Source of the DNA: Penium margaritaceum
Taxonomy: Eukaryota > Streptophyta > Zygnematophyceae > Desmidiales > Peniaceae
Direction of reading: 5' to 3'
NCBI GenBank assembly: GCA_023375785.1
Contig: SZWC01003908.1
Span: forward strand, 46,497-110,496
DNA length: 64,000 nt
Shown here: one piece after another, positions 34,757 to 45,603 of the stretch
Numbering within the stretch: the first letter of the stretch is position 1
Layout of the letters: each line of letters opens with the position of its first letter
Made by a program: the position numbers and the translations under genes
The notes under the pieces: generated by a model
Told to the model about the DNA's origin: nothing
The model's database searches: none
What the model saw: only the letters and a program-made list of their open reading frames with translations

Positions 34757-35009
34757 TGTTGGTACTAGTGGGTGTAGAGAAACCTTCAAGGATGCCTAGC
34801 TCTCACTGATGCACGCTACTAATATCTGGGGCAGCCAATGGACACCTTTGGTGAAGAGTGTGGAGCACAAGGATCACGGATGTGAGTGGACAGAACACGT
34901 CACATGTAGTAGAACTGAATCAAAACACGTTTTGGTTGCATAGCATAGTGAGATGACATCAGGGAGTACGATCAACGGCATTCATGGCAAGGGACACACC
35001 ATGTCACCA
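34757..35009 (-). repeat. Element C 5' LTR, shorter copy
   Basis: 253 bp matching the two outer parts of 29799-30525. In plus orientation it begins TGTTGGTACTAGTGGG and ends GTCACCA. Confidence 0.85.
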
Positions 35010-35280
35010 TGACCCACCAAGTGCACGGGTCTTGACAAGAGCCACCTCAGGTCTCCTTGTGACCCCAGAACATGTCTCCGGGTGCCTGGGTCTTGACCAC
35101 CAAGAAAGCTCTAGGAGCTACAAACCCACAAGCCTGGATGTCAGAACGCAACAAGTGCATCACACCAGCAATATCGCAGGTGATAATGCAGTCTTGGGAT
35201 CTCAAAATAACCTGTGGTGAGACAATCACTGTGTGGAGCAGTATCCACTGAAAGCCAACACAACAACACCATGCCACATG
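35010..35280 (-). repeat. Element G right LTR, part right of element C
   Basis: Continues the LTR match to about 23998-24250 of the left LTR (GAGCCACCTCAG, CACACCAGCAATATCG). The outer edge is approximate; CATGCCACA at about 35270-35280 may be the LTR end. Confidence 0.7.
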
Positions 35281-35589
35281 AATCCCACCTTTGATCCACA
35301 ACTTTGACTCGTTCCTCGTTGCCATGTTGACTGGCTGATGAGGAAACATGCTTGGATGTTTTGAAAGCAATACCCCTGAGTTGAGGGTCGCAACTTATGA
35401 GGTCAACCTTGTTCTTTCAAAGGATATGGAAGTTTGATGATCTACTCAAAACAGACATTTTAAAAGTAGAAGTGTTCCACTTGACGTGTGTGACCCTGCC
35501 AAAGTTGCATTTGTCCACCCACAGAACATGATGCTCGATCGCCCAACGAGTAATGCGGTATCACTATACTTGCATTTTGATGTTTGTCT
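35281..35589. other. Spacer, nothing recognised
   Basis: Low-copy-looking sequence right of element G with no open frame of note and no repeat I recognise. Confidence 0.45.
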
Positions 35590-35775
35590 GGAAAGCGGTA
35601 CCGCGGTACAATACCGCGGTACAATAGCGCTGTATGGTTGAAGGATACCTCTACAGGTTAGTACAAATGCCGTACAGGTACCGCAAAACAACAAACCGTA
35701 CCGCGGTACTGCCAATATTGCGGTACAAAATCATGGTAAACCGCGGTACCGGTTATACCACTATCAGCCCTGGAT
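35590..35775 (+). repeat. Palindrome-rich GTACCGCGG repeat, copy 2
   Basis: GTACCGCGGTAC occurs exactly at 35598-35609 and 35698-35709, with ATACCGCGGTAC at 35611-35622 and ACCGCGGTACC near 35740. The right half aligns with copy 1 (ATACCxCxATCAxCCCTG). It abuts a D/G-type LTR remnant on its right. Confidence 0.78.
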
Positions 35776-36040
35776 GACACTGTCTGTTCAGCTGACGCAC
35801 TAGGAATAAAGCAGGTGTAAGAAACAAAACGGGATAGGCTAGGGAGATGTGTAATGTATCACAACCTCCAATCGCTCTGTACTACAGAGAGAAATGAAAA
35901 CTGACAAACAAACATGAAGATGTGGTTTTGGGCCAGTTTGAGGACAAACTGGCACTACTGCATGCGTCATCCGCTGTGCGCCATGAAAGGTATTCATGCT
36001 GCATAATCATCTCAGGGAGAGGGATCTCCCTGCTTTAATG
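35776..36040 (-). repeat. Diverged D/G-type LTR fragment
   Basis: GGGATAGGCTAGGGAGA, GAGAAATGAAAACTGACAA and GGGCCAGTTTGAGGACAAAC align with reverse-complemented D LTR sequence and with 36120-36270. It is incomplete on the left, where the palindrome-rich repeat begins. Confidence 0.65.
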
Positions 36041-36043
36041 TCA

Positions 36044-36605
36044 TGAAAAAATACTCAGAAGCTTCCTAGCCTCGTTGTCGCTGATGTAGCGACACGTTTT
36101 TGTCACTAGCAAGAATGTGGGTGCAAGAAACAACAAGGATTGGGCTAGGGAGAGGAATGAAGTGACATGAGCTTTGATAGCTTAGAATACAAAGAGAGAT
36201 GACAGTTGACAAGCAGATATCATAAACACCTACGGCCTGTGACGCACGCAGCAATATCAATTTGTCTTAAAAGTGGCCCAAAATTGTAATTGTGGTTGTA
36301 TCTCCAACCACACGTATCCAAACACGACACCATCTGAGACGAGTGATGCAGAATCTCAAGCCGGATGCTACGACTGGTCACACACAGTTCCGGCATCAAT
36401 CGGTGGGCAAGCAATACAAAGCATGCAAATTGGGCTCAAGAGGCAGTCCACCGAGAAAACTCCAAAACTGCAGAGCATCCCAGCAAGCACCAGGGAGGTT
36501 GTAACAGCCTTTTGGCACTTGTAGGTTGATGGGGCAAACACCTGTCTGTGTTCCGGCACCTGCTGGGTTTGCATGAGGAATCTGCATGAGGATGAACACA
36601 ACTGA
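36044..36605 (-). repeat. Solo or partial D/G-type LTR
   Basis: Begins TGAAAAAATACTCAGAAGC like the minus-strand LTR edge of G and keeps blocks such as GTATCCAAACACGACAC, GCAATACAAAGCATGCAAAT and CAGTCCACCGAGAAAACTC, which match D LTRs. No matching partner or interior follows, so it is a solo LTR or remnant of an older subfamily. Confidence 0.7.
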
Positions 36606-38600
36606 GTGGTACAAACAGACAGAGATGGCTCATATCAGTACACTTCCTACACTATTCTCTCTATGTTGTTAGGCCAGGTGAGACACCGAGTGCGTGTATT
36701 TTGGCTTTCCTTTCTCCTTGTCTGCCCTTGTGTCCTTGTGCTCTCCCAGCCTATCTATAGTCTATGCAATCCTGGATTTTGTACCTTGGGCTAGGCGATC
36801 CCACAACCAAGTGATCGTACTCACACAACCAACCATATGTTCCTACGCCTATTAGGGGAGGGAAAACTCTGTCCAGAATTTCTCAGTGGTCTGATTTTTA
36901 ATAAGCGTGTTCACGAGAAGCACTATACTGCACTCCAATGGGAGCTGCAAGGTGTTCAAAGTGACAATCAAGAGGCCCTTAGTGTCTTGGGAAAAACAGG
37001 GTGACAAGGATATCATGCTGACCAAGTTTCTTATCAAGTCATGTTTTTTCATCGGCCTTCCTTGCGCATCCTCCCCATTCCCTCTGTTTCTGTCAGTGTT
37101 TTTGCTTCTTTTGCAACTGCATCAACCTCAGAATCTGCCACATTTGGTGTTGTCCTGATCCCATTGCTATAGCTGCCGCAGCCGGCGCCGTTTCCTCCAA
37201 AGCGCTTGCACCATTGCCACCACAGGATTTGAACATCCCGCATACCTCCTTCATGTCCACGCTCTTTTTGATGGTCTGTTTCAGTTCATGTCCCCGTTTC
37301 CTCTAATTCAGCTTGTGCAAGCCGTACTTATATCATAGACGGCCCAGAAAATCTCACTGACAAGATCGGCACGTAAAATGCTGAATGAGCATGGCACACC
37401 ACAGGTAACCTTGTTGGTGCCAACTCTTTGAATCAGACAAAGTCTGGACACACTGCTTAAACTGTACACACAGTATAGTTCAACTAGGTTACCATGCACA
37501 TTGATGGGCCTACCTACATGTTGTGGGTTAGCAATCTCAAGCTGTTGCATAACCAAGGCTCAACAGTGCCAGGGCAGCTTCCCGTTATCTTATTCATCGT
37601 CAACGAGCTAACTTTGGAGCTGTTTGACATCTTCCCTGAGGTCAAGGCGATGGAGCTAGAGTGCCTTGCCTCACTCTCTATTCCCAAAAAGTTTCCTCTT
37701 GGCATCCGTGGCTTGTGGGAGTTCCAAGCACCATGCCCCACCAACTGGTGCATTGCAATGTAAAACAAGAGGATCCACCGTGCTGAAATCACTACGTGTA
37801 TCACCGTTCTACCCTCCACCTCATTTCCCTCCTCATTGTCGTCTTGTACCATGTCCGTTGCCTCTGGTTCTTCTCTAGTTACCGAAGGCTCTAGAGAAGA
37901 GGGAAGAGGCAAAACCAAAAAGGGAAAGAGGAAGGAAGAGGGTTCTTCCTCCTTGGCACCAGGCTCAAAGTGCGGTGCCTCTAAGCATTTGGCTTAAAAG
38001 TACCTTGCTCTAGCCGATGACGCTTGCTTGGATTTTGCCATACGAACTCATCGGGCCCATACTGATGGCAGTAGCAAGGAAACCTCCCCTTCCTCCTTGC
38101 CTGCCTTGCCCTCCTCCTCCAGCCACACTGTCATGACCATAGCTGCAGCTAACACCTAAAGCACTGCTGCAATCCAGGGAGCAGCTCCCTACCTTGCGGT
38201 TGGCCCCCTCCCTATGCGAGCTCATTCTAACATGGTCCGCCGTTGGAGTCGTACCTTCTTTCCCCTTTGTTTATCTCTGCCTTCTATGTCACCATGGCAG
38301 TAATGGTCCATCCTCATCACTCTAGACCTCCGAAGGACAACGGTGCACTTGCTACTCCCATGCAACAATGCCATTCCCTTAAGTAGGGAGGTGAACTCGT
38401 CCGAGGATCATTTTATTTTCTGACATGTCAGTTAGATAGATCCCTTTGCATTGCATCATCTAGAGATGTTCGGGGAAAGCTTTCTGAGGATTTCCTGTGG
38501 ATTGAGCATAGGAATTTTGTTCTTTTGCCTTATTGTCTTGCCAAATGTGGTCAGTCATCTGCCCCAAACCTTCCTTCCACTGCAGTAGCTACAATTCTGT
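36606..38600. other. Low-repeat region with no assignable gene
   Basis: Less repetitive and AT-richer than the flanks. Frames at 36907-37158 (+), 37494-37763 (+) and 37514-37918 (-) reach 80-134 codons but match nothing I know and overlap on opposite strands. Given the chromodomain remnant just downstream, this may be a decayed Ty3/gypsy interior; it may also include host exons. Confidence 0.35.
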
Positions 38601-38635
38601 TTTTATGTTTTCTCGTGTAAGGTGGCATTTGGAGG

Positions 38636-39033
38636 TTGAACGTGATCAAATCACTGTGGGTAATTTTCATCATCAAGCTTTGTCTCCGTAGCAACATGGC
38701 TGTCAACCCAGTGGTGCACATCCGCCGACTCAAACTCTACTTGGACCCGAGTAAGTTCTTTCCCAGCATGGACATACCTCTGCCACCACCTGCAGAAGTA
38801 AACGAGGGTACAGGGAATGCTATTGAAGACATTCTTGGAAACCAACGATGTGGAAAATTCAGAAAGTATTTCGTCAAGTGGCAGGGCCTCCAAGCATTGC
38901 ACAACAACTGAAGCCCTACAAAGACCTTTGGGACGTCGATCAGCATATTGACAATTGTTTTAGCTGGGGTCGACCTATATCTTGCAACACACTGGATGTT
39001 GTGGCTAAAAGGAAGGAAGCGTTCCGTCCCTGA
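38636..39033 (+). pseudogene. Ty3/gypsy chromovirus remnant: integrase end with chromodomain
   Basis: The frame at 38636-38911 reads NPVVHIRRLKLYLDPSKF, then a Pro-rich spacer, then AIEDILGNQRCGKFRKYFVK and WQGL. This is the pattern of a Ty3/gypsy integrase C-terminus followed by a chromodomain (in the family, HVSLLKPY ... VEEILDHR...YLVKWKGY). A further chromodomain-end-like block (DLWDVDQHI) lies within 38848-39033. The chromodomain targets integration to heterochromatin in known chromoviruses. It is a small broken remnant and the only Ty3/gypsy trace in the window. Confidence 0.7.
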
Positions 39034-39104
39034 TATACATGGGTCCCTTAACTCTGTGTGAGAGTGATTCTGCCTTTACATTTATGGCCCATGGCCAGTC
39101 GTCC

Positions 39105-40030
39105 TCTTGTTATTTACGCGGTTTGGCCGAGGACATTTTGGCCAACTGCTTGACCTTCGGTGTTCTAGTCTGAAGCACACTTTGGCAGGTTCAAGAACTT
39201 CTCTGAATTGTGAACAGATCTACGATGAACCATACTGATGTTTTGATACTGTTTGATTGACCTTTGGCTGCACTAGACTTCTACAAGTGGGTGCCTTGAT
39301 GTTCTTGAAACCTCTCGACTCCTCAGCAGAGTTTTCCAAAGCAGCCTTTTAGGACGAGACGTTGCATGCACTGCTTGGCTTGTTCATCCAAGAGTAAATT
39401 TATGCCTCATTCTTGGTTCCACTCTTTTGTATATGCGCTCGACAGTTTTGACACATGTGGTCAAAGTTTGCGTCATGGTGATTACAAATCAACCTTATTC
39501 CATAATTCCTCATATGTTATTTAATCCCACAATTCTTTCTTGTTCAATGTCTATGTTGTGCTTGGGATCACAATCATTTAACATTTCAGTATCTATTTTT
39601 TCTATGCTAAAGTAACGACATGCGTTGCTGTCGAGCATGGCAAAAATGAGTGGTGCATGGGACATCTTTCTACAGGAATGATGTGGATTAGGCTTTTTAT
39701 TTATGAAGCAAGAGATTGTTCTGGAGAGATTGTTAGGGGGGCATTTCTATGTCCCAGATGTACACAAATTCCTAAACTCTACGAGTGGGCATTTTTTTCA
39801 TCCACCGCGCAACGACCTCTAATTTTTTAGGCCGACTGGCCAAAAGAATTTTGGCCACCTGTCCAAATCTCCAATGTTCCGTTCTTCAAGGTTCCGTCAT
39901 GATCACTTTCTAGAATGTTCGATAGAGTTGTCACAACTCGTATCGACGTCTTGATACTTTCTGGTGGAATTTTCAGCAGTGCTATTTATACAAATGTGCC
40001 TTGGTATTCCAAACGTTGTATGTAGGGATT
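39105..40030 (+). repeat. Two diverged LTR-like segments after the chromovirus remnant
   Basis: 39105-39350 and 39815-40030 share, in order, GGCCGA, ATTTTGGCCA, TTGATACT, GTGCCTTG and nearby blocks. The second includes a TATA-like TATTTATACAAA. Their position after the integrase end suggests remnants of Ty3/gypsy LTRs. Boundaries are not clear. Confidence 0.35.
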
Positions 40031-40486
40031 GCCTACAAATTTTGAGGGTGTGTATGCCCTAGCCGGCGACCGCGAAGAAAATGAATTCCTCCAAGGCGAA
40101 GGATTTTAAGACTCCCCATTTGCTGTCTTGAGAATATTGACATTTTATCCACAAAGAGTGAGAAAAAGGCAACATGTTGACGCTGCATGCAATGCGGTGT
40201 CGACATGTTGACGTCAATAATTTATTCCAGCATTCACAAATCCCTCTTTTAAGGGGATTGTAAATGTCCCAGGATGGGTTGCATCTGGTTTGCATGGAGG
40301 GTCTGAGACTCCCCATGTGTTGAAAGGGAACTTATTGGGCCCCGCAGTAGTGGGGCCCGGCAGGAGCCCGCGCAAAACTAGAATCCTAAAATCCCCAATG
40401 TAATCTGGGTTAGGATTTAACTAGGGTTTGTGAAGTCAACTTTTGGGTTTGCGTGTAAGATGAAAACGAAAGAAAGGTGTTTTTGG

Positions 40487-40655
40487 CTTGATCGCAAGGG
40501 AGCGATTCCCTTTATTTCTGATATGCAAATCCTTGTATGATGTAAGTTTCTATGTTTGTCGTGGGCAGAGCTTACACCAAACATAGAGAACCCTACATCA
40601 TACTAGGATTTGGGTTCCAAAAAACAAAAGGGGCAATCCCTCCCTCGCGATTCTT
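40487..40655. repeat. Large imperfect fold-back
   Basis: Arms of about 72 and 78 bp (40487-40558 and 40578-40655) are imperfect reverse complements around a 19-base loop. The innermost 33-35 bp pair best (CAAATCCTTGTATGATGTA against its counterpart). No coding frame is present. It could be a miniature inverted-repeat element, a microRNA-type precursor, or a target-site hairpin. Confidence 0.8.
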
Positions 40656-40659
40656 GCAT

Positions 40660-42480
40660 GGGAGCAAGAATCACAAGAGGGGTTGACATGCCCCACCTGG
40701 CTTCACTCTACCAGCGGCGCATGCCGCTGATCGAGCATGGTGAAGTGAGTGGGCAGTCTTTTTTTTTTCTCACTTACTCCCTCGTGGAATGGATGGAAGG
40801 TTTATGATGCCCTATTCCAAAACCCCCCGGATTCCTCAATGAAGTTTCTTGAAGCGACCACCCACGACGTGACGTCACCCGACTTGAGGGCCCAAGACCC
40901 AACATATGCCTCATTATTTCCTTCATAACTGCACATATGCAGTCGACATGTCCAACACATGTCATTGAATGACAGATACTGCCAAATGAAAACTATCCAA
41001 TTTTCCCAATTCCTCAAATCACCTTCTGCTCCATACCTCATCCATGTGAATCATCCACACTTTGCTCAGTGTAACACTTGCTATCATAATGCAATGACAT
41101 TAGAGGGAAAGCCAACATAACTACTACATGGTGCCATCCTCGCACGAGTCTTCAGAGTATCTCCACCACCTAGAAGATCACACATGCAACAACAACAAGG
41201 ATGAAAGGAGGTAGTACATGTAGCAACGAGCAGTTGTAACCAGCAAAGACTTCAAAAATGGAGGATAAGCACTATGCAAGAAATGAAGCTCTCCAGGCAA
41301 ACCAGGTAGTAGCGGCAACCTTTGCAACAACCGGCACAACACCGATAACTCCGACGGCCAATCCGGCGACGGGCCCCTCGGGCTATGTGAATGCCTTGCG
41401 TTTGATGCTACTCGTCAAGAAGACACATGTCATGTTGTGAGGCACTGGTTGATGTTTTTGCATCAAAGAAGATATGAACTGGAAGCTATCATGACTCAAG
41501 ATCTTCAACATACATGTATGCCAACAACCCACCGTGGTGATGGATAAGCTTAGAAATGCACACACATGGAAAACAGTGCTTACCGAGAGATGTAACCAGC
41601 TCTTGAATGAACCTCAAGTCTGACAGGAACTTCTAGATTTTTTTGATCACAGAAATTCCAAAGGACTGACAGTTCGGATATGGCTAAGGAGTTTGGAGGT
41701 ATGCTTCACCGCTGCTGTGAAAATTACCTCATGGCCTTGCTTTTGCATGGAACGTCGTTATGTAGGTGGTCTGATCTTAAAAAATGTCCAACGCTAGCAG
41801 GAGACCAGCAGAGATGGATCTACAGCTCACGCAAGTGCTCTCACATCATCGATCATCATTTTCCGTCTTGAGCAGATCAATCTGATGCAGCATGGCTCAT
41901 TGATTCCACCGAAAAATTGGATTGACTTTACACGTGCCATACTCGCATGCTTAGGGTAATTGGATGAGAAATCTGACACGGTACAAACTTCAATGCTTGT
42001 AAGAGCAGTCCAATGTGAAAAAGTATGCATGAGGTCTTAACAAAATCATCACCGGTAGTGATCTTGTCCCAGAGAAAATCTGTTTGTACAACGAGAGCCT
42101 CAAGCACCACATCCTGCAAGTAGTTGCAATATTTGACATCTAAGACAACCTTCTGCAAATGATCGCAATGTTTTAACAGCACCAAGTACGATGCTCAAAT
42201 GCAAGAATCCAATAGCTGGCGTCCCCAAAGCCACAAGCCATATCATGGAGACAAGGGAAGTGGAGGAGATCGTAGCAGCAGATGCGACAGAATCAGCCTC
42301 ATTGTCCTCAAAACCTTCAAATTTTGTAACCATTCCAGAGGATTTTGTATCCCCCGTCAAGAGTTTTGAAGGGAATTTCTGGATGAGCTGCCTTGAGAGC
42401 TATCTCCATAATACAATGTCAGTCATTGGATAGACTCAAAGCGGAAAAGTATACTGACAGTCAAGGGAACCTATCGGATG
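40660..42480. other. Low-repeat region with weak exon candidates
   Basis: No recognised gene. The best candidates are a minus-strand frame at 42185-41928 (HCDHLQKVVLDVKYCNYLQD) and the plus-strand frame 42191-42433, which overlap and cannot both be real. A plus frame at 41258-41440 is Thr/Pro/Ala-rich. If a host gene lies here it is intron-containing and needs transcript evidence. Confidence 0.25.
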
Positions 42481-42519
42481 AGTAACCACGAGCTGAACAA
42501 GAACAAATGTGGCACAAGT

Positions 42520-45490
42520 GGGTGAAGTTGGGTTGGAAGCTTGGGCTGAAAGTTAGGTTGGAAGTTGGGTTGGACGTTGGGTCGAAATTTGGGTTGGAAG
42601 TTGGGTTGGAAACTGGGGTGAAATCTGGGTTGGAAGTTGGGTTGAAAGTCGGGTTGAAAGCTTGGTTGGAAGTTGGGTTGGAGTTTGGGTTGGAAGTTGG
42701 ATTGGAAGTTGGATTGGAAGTAGGGTTGGACATTGGGTTGGAAGTTTGATTGAAAGTTGGGATGGAAATTGGATTGGAAGTTGCGTTGGACGTTGAGTTG
42801 GAAGTTGGGTCGGAAGTTGGGTTGGAAGTTGGGTTGTAAGTTGGGTTGAAAGTTGGGGTGGAGGTTGGGTTCGAGGTTGGGTCGGAAGTTGGGTTGGAAG
42901 TTGGGTTGAAATCTGGGTTGGATGTTGGGTTGGAAGTTGGGATGGAAGTTGGGTTAGAAGTTGGGTCGGAAGTTTGGCTGTGAGATGGGTTGGAAGTTGG
43001 GTTGGGAGTTGAGTTGGGAGCTGGGTTGGAATTGGGGTTGGAAGTTGTGCTGGACAATGGGTTGGAAGTTGGGTTGGACGTTGGGTTACAAGTTGGGTTG
43101 GAAGTTCGGTTGGAAGTTGGGTTGGAAGTTGAGCTGGAAGTTGATTTGGAAGTTTTTGCTGGAAGTTGGGTTGAAAGTATTGTTGGAAGTTGGGTTGGAA
43201 ACTGGTTTGGATGCTGGGTTGGAAGTTGGGTTAGAAGTTGGGTTGGAATTTGCTTTGGAATTTGGATTGGAAGTTGGGTTTGAAACTGGTTTGGAAGCCG
43301 GGTTAGAGGCTGGGTTGGAAGTTGGGTTGGAAGTTGGGCTGAAAGTTTGAGCTGCAAGTTTGGTTGGAATTTGGGCTGGAAACTAGGTTAGAATCTGGTT
43401 TGGATTTTGGGTTAGAAGTTGATTATGAAGTTGGGATGGAAGTTTTGTTGGGAGTTGGATTGGAAGATCGGCTGAAAATTGGGTTGGAATTTGGGTTAGA
43501 GTTTGGGCTAGAAGTTGGGTTGGAAGTTGGGTTGGAAGTTGGATTAGAAACTGGGTTGAAAGTCTGGTTAGAATCTGGGCTTGAAGTTGGGTTGAAAGTT
43601 GGGCTGGAAGTTGGGTTGGAAGTTGGGTTGGAAGTTGGGTTGGAAGTTGGGTTGGAAGTTGGGTTGGAAGTTGGGTTGGAAGTTGGGTTGGAAGTTGGGT
43701 TGGAAGTTGGATTAGAAACTGGGTTGAAAGTCTGGTTAGAATCTGGGCTTGAAGTTGGGTTGAAAGTTGGGCTGGAAGTTGGGTTGGAAGTTGGGCTGGA
43801 AGGTGGGTTGGAAGGTGGGTTGGAAGTTGGGTTGGATGTTGGGGTGGAAGTTGGGTTGGAAGTTGGGTTGGATTTTGGGCTGAAAATTTGGTTAGAATCT
43901 GGGTTGGAAGTTGGGTTGGGAGTGGGGTTGGAAGTTGGGTTGGAAGTTGGGTTTGAAGTTGGGTCGGATGTTGGGGTGGAAGTTGGGTTGGAAGTTAGGT
44001 TGGAAGGTGGGTTGGAAGTTGGGTTGGATGTTGGGTTGGACATTGGGTTGGAAGTTGGATTGGAAATTAGGTTGGACGTTGGGTTGAAAGTTGGGTTGGA
44101 AGTTGGGTTGGAAGTTGAGTTGTAAGTTGAGTTGGAAGTTGGGTTGGAAGTTGAGTTTGAAGTTGGGTTGAAAGCTGGATTGTAAGTTGGGTTAGAAGTT
44201 GGTTCGGGAGTTGGGTTGGGAGTTTAGTTGGGAGTTGGGCTGTAAGTTGGATTGGAAGTCCGGTTGCCAGTTGGGTTGGAAGCTGGTTTGGATTATGGAT
44301 TCGAAGTTGGGTATGAAGTTGGATTGGAACTTGGGTTGGAATTTGGGCTGGATGTTGGGCTGGAATCTAGGTTGGAAGCGGGGTCGTAATTTGGGTTGCA
44401 AGCTGGGTTGGAAGTTGGGCTAGATGTTGGGTTAGAATTTGGGTTGGAAGCTGGGTTGGAAGTTGGGTTATACGTTGGGTTGGAAGTTGGGTTAGAAGTT
44501 GGGTTGGAAGTTTGGTTGGAAATTGGGTTGGAAGTTGGGTTTATGAATTCAATTGGAGGTTGGGTTTGAAGTTGATTGGGAATTTGGGTTGGCTGTTAGG
44601 CTGGAAGTTGGGTTGGAAGTTGGGTTGGACGTTGGGCTGAAAGTTGGAGTGGAATTTGGATTGGAATTTGGGATGAAAGCTGGGTTGGAAGTTAGGTTGG
44701 GAGTTTGGTTGGATGTTGGGTTGGAAGATGGGTTGGATGTTGGGTTGGAAGTTGGGTTTGATATTGAGTTGGAAATTAGACTGGAAGTTGGGTTGGAAGT
44801 AAGATTGGAAATTGGGTTGGACATTGGGTCGGAAGTTGAGCTGGAAGTTGGGTTGGTAGTTGTGTTGTAAGTTGGGTTGAAAGTTGGGTTGGAGGTTGGT
44901 TTGGAAGTTGTGTCGGGATTTGGGTTGGAAGTTGGGTTGGAATCTGGGTTGGATGTTGGCTTGGAAGTTCGGTTGGAAGTTGGGATGGAAGTTGGGCTGT
45001 AAATTGGGTTGGAAGTTTGGCAGGGATTTGGGTGGGGAGTTGGGTTGGGAGTTGAGTTGGAAGTTGGGTTGGAAGTTGCGTTGGACACTCGGTTGGAAGT
45101 TGGGTTGGAAGTCGGGTTGGAAGTTGGGTTACAAGTTGGGTTGCAATTTGGGTTGGATGTTGGGTTCGAAGTTTGGTTTGAAGTTTAGCTCGAAGTTGGG
45201 TTGGAAGCTGGGTTCAATGTTGGTTTAGTAATTGGGTTGGAAGTTTGGTTGGAAGTTTGGCTGGCAATTGGGTTGGATGTTGGGTTGGAAGTTTGGTTGA
45301 AAGTTGGGTTGGAAGTTGGGTTGGAAGTCTGGTTGAAGGTTGGGTTGGAAGTTGGATTGGAATTTGGGTTGGAAGTTGGGTTGAAAGTCTGGTTGGAAGT
45401 TGGGATGGAAGTTGGGTTGGAGGTTGAATTTGAAGTTGGGCTTGAAGTTGGGTTGGTTGTGTGGTTGGAAGTTGGGTTGGAAGTTCGGGG
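42520..45490. repeat. 12-bp minisatellite, unit GGTTGGAAGTTG
   Basis: Nearly 3 kb of degenerate 12-bp units on the plus strand (GGGTTGGAAGTT in another phase), strongly G/T-biased. Because 12 is a multiple of three, long frames stay open on both strands (LEVG on plus, NPTS on minus); these are not genes. A higher-order repeat is visible: the variant block beginning GGATTAGAAACTGGGTTGAA is at 43541 and again at 43709, 168 bp (14 units) apart. Confidence 0.97.
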
Positions 45491-45537
45491 ATGTTGGATT
45501 GATGATATGTGCACCTATGTTACATACATTACACGTA

Positions 45538-45603
45538 CTTACATGTAGGGCGCAACATACATGTAAGTATTCGTAGTACGTGCCTATGCTTAGAAGCATA
45601 GGC
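45538..45603. repeat. Two perfect hairpins at the junction of two minisatellites
   Basis: CTTACATGTA and TACATGTAAG (45538-45547, 45558-45567) are exact reverse complements around a 10-base loop. GCCTATGCTT and AAGCATAGGC (45582-45591, 45594-45603) pair around AG. They fill the short unique bridge between the 12-bp and 11-bp arrays. Confidence 0.9.

Larger units (their letters stand above)
29799..35009 (-). mobile_element. Element C: Ty1/copia LTR retrotransposon inside element G
   Basis: Minus-strand copia element with LTRs 29799-30525 (3') and 34757-35009 (5', a shorter copy), about 90% alike over the shared part. Flanking 5-mers TCACC (29794-29798) and TGACC (35010-35014) are a near-perfect target duplication. 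The intact target is preserved in the other LTR of G near 23990. The primer site is at 34740-34756 and a purine tract follows 30525. Gag, integrase, reverse transcriptase and RNase H are all recognisable. Broken, with perhaps half a dozen breaks. Younger than G. Confidence 0.92.
23432..35280 (-). mobile_element. Element G: D-family LTR retrotransposon, interrupted by element C
   Basis: Minus-strand element. Its 3' LTR is 23432-24481 and its 5' LTR starts at 28932, is split by element C (29799-35009), and resumes at 35010 to about 35280. A primer site complementary to GCTCTGATACCA lies at 28917-28928, and a purine tract abuts the left LTR. The interior (24482-28916) matches element D, including the unknown reading frame. 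LTRs are in the low to mid 80s percent alike by eye, so G is older than C. It is broken. A 187-base gap lies in its 5' LTR. Confidence 0.82.

Noticed and set aside
42461-45548. Long frames reading LEVG (plus) and NPTS (minus), up to about 300 codons
   Set aside because: They are the direct consequence of a 12-bp repeat, which keeps all frames in phase; both strands are open at once.
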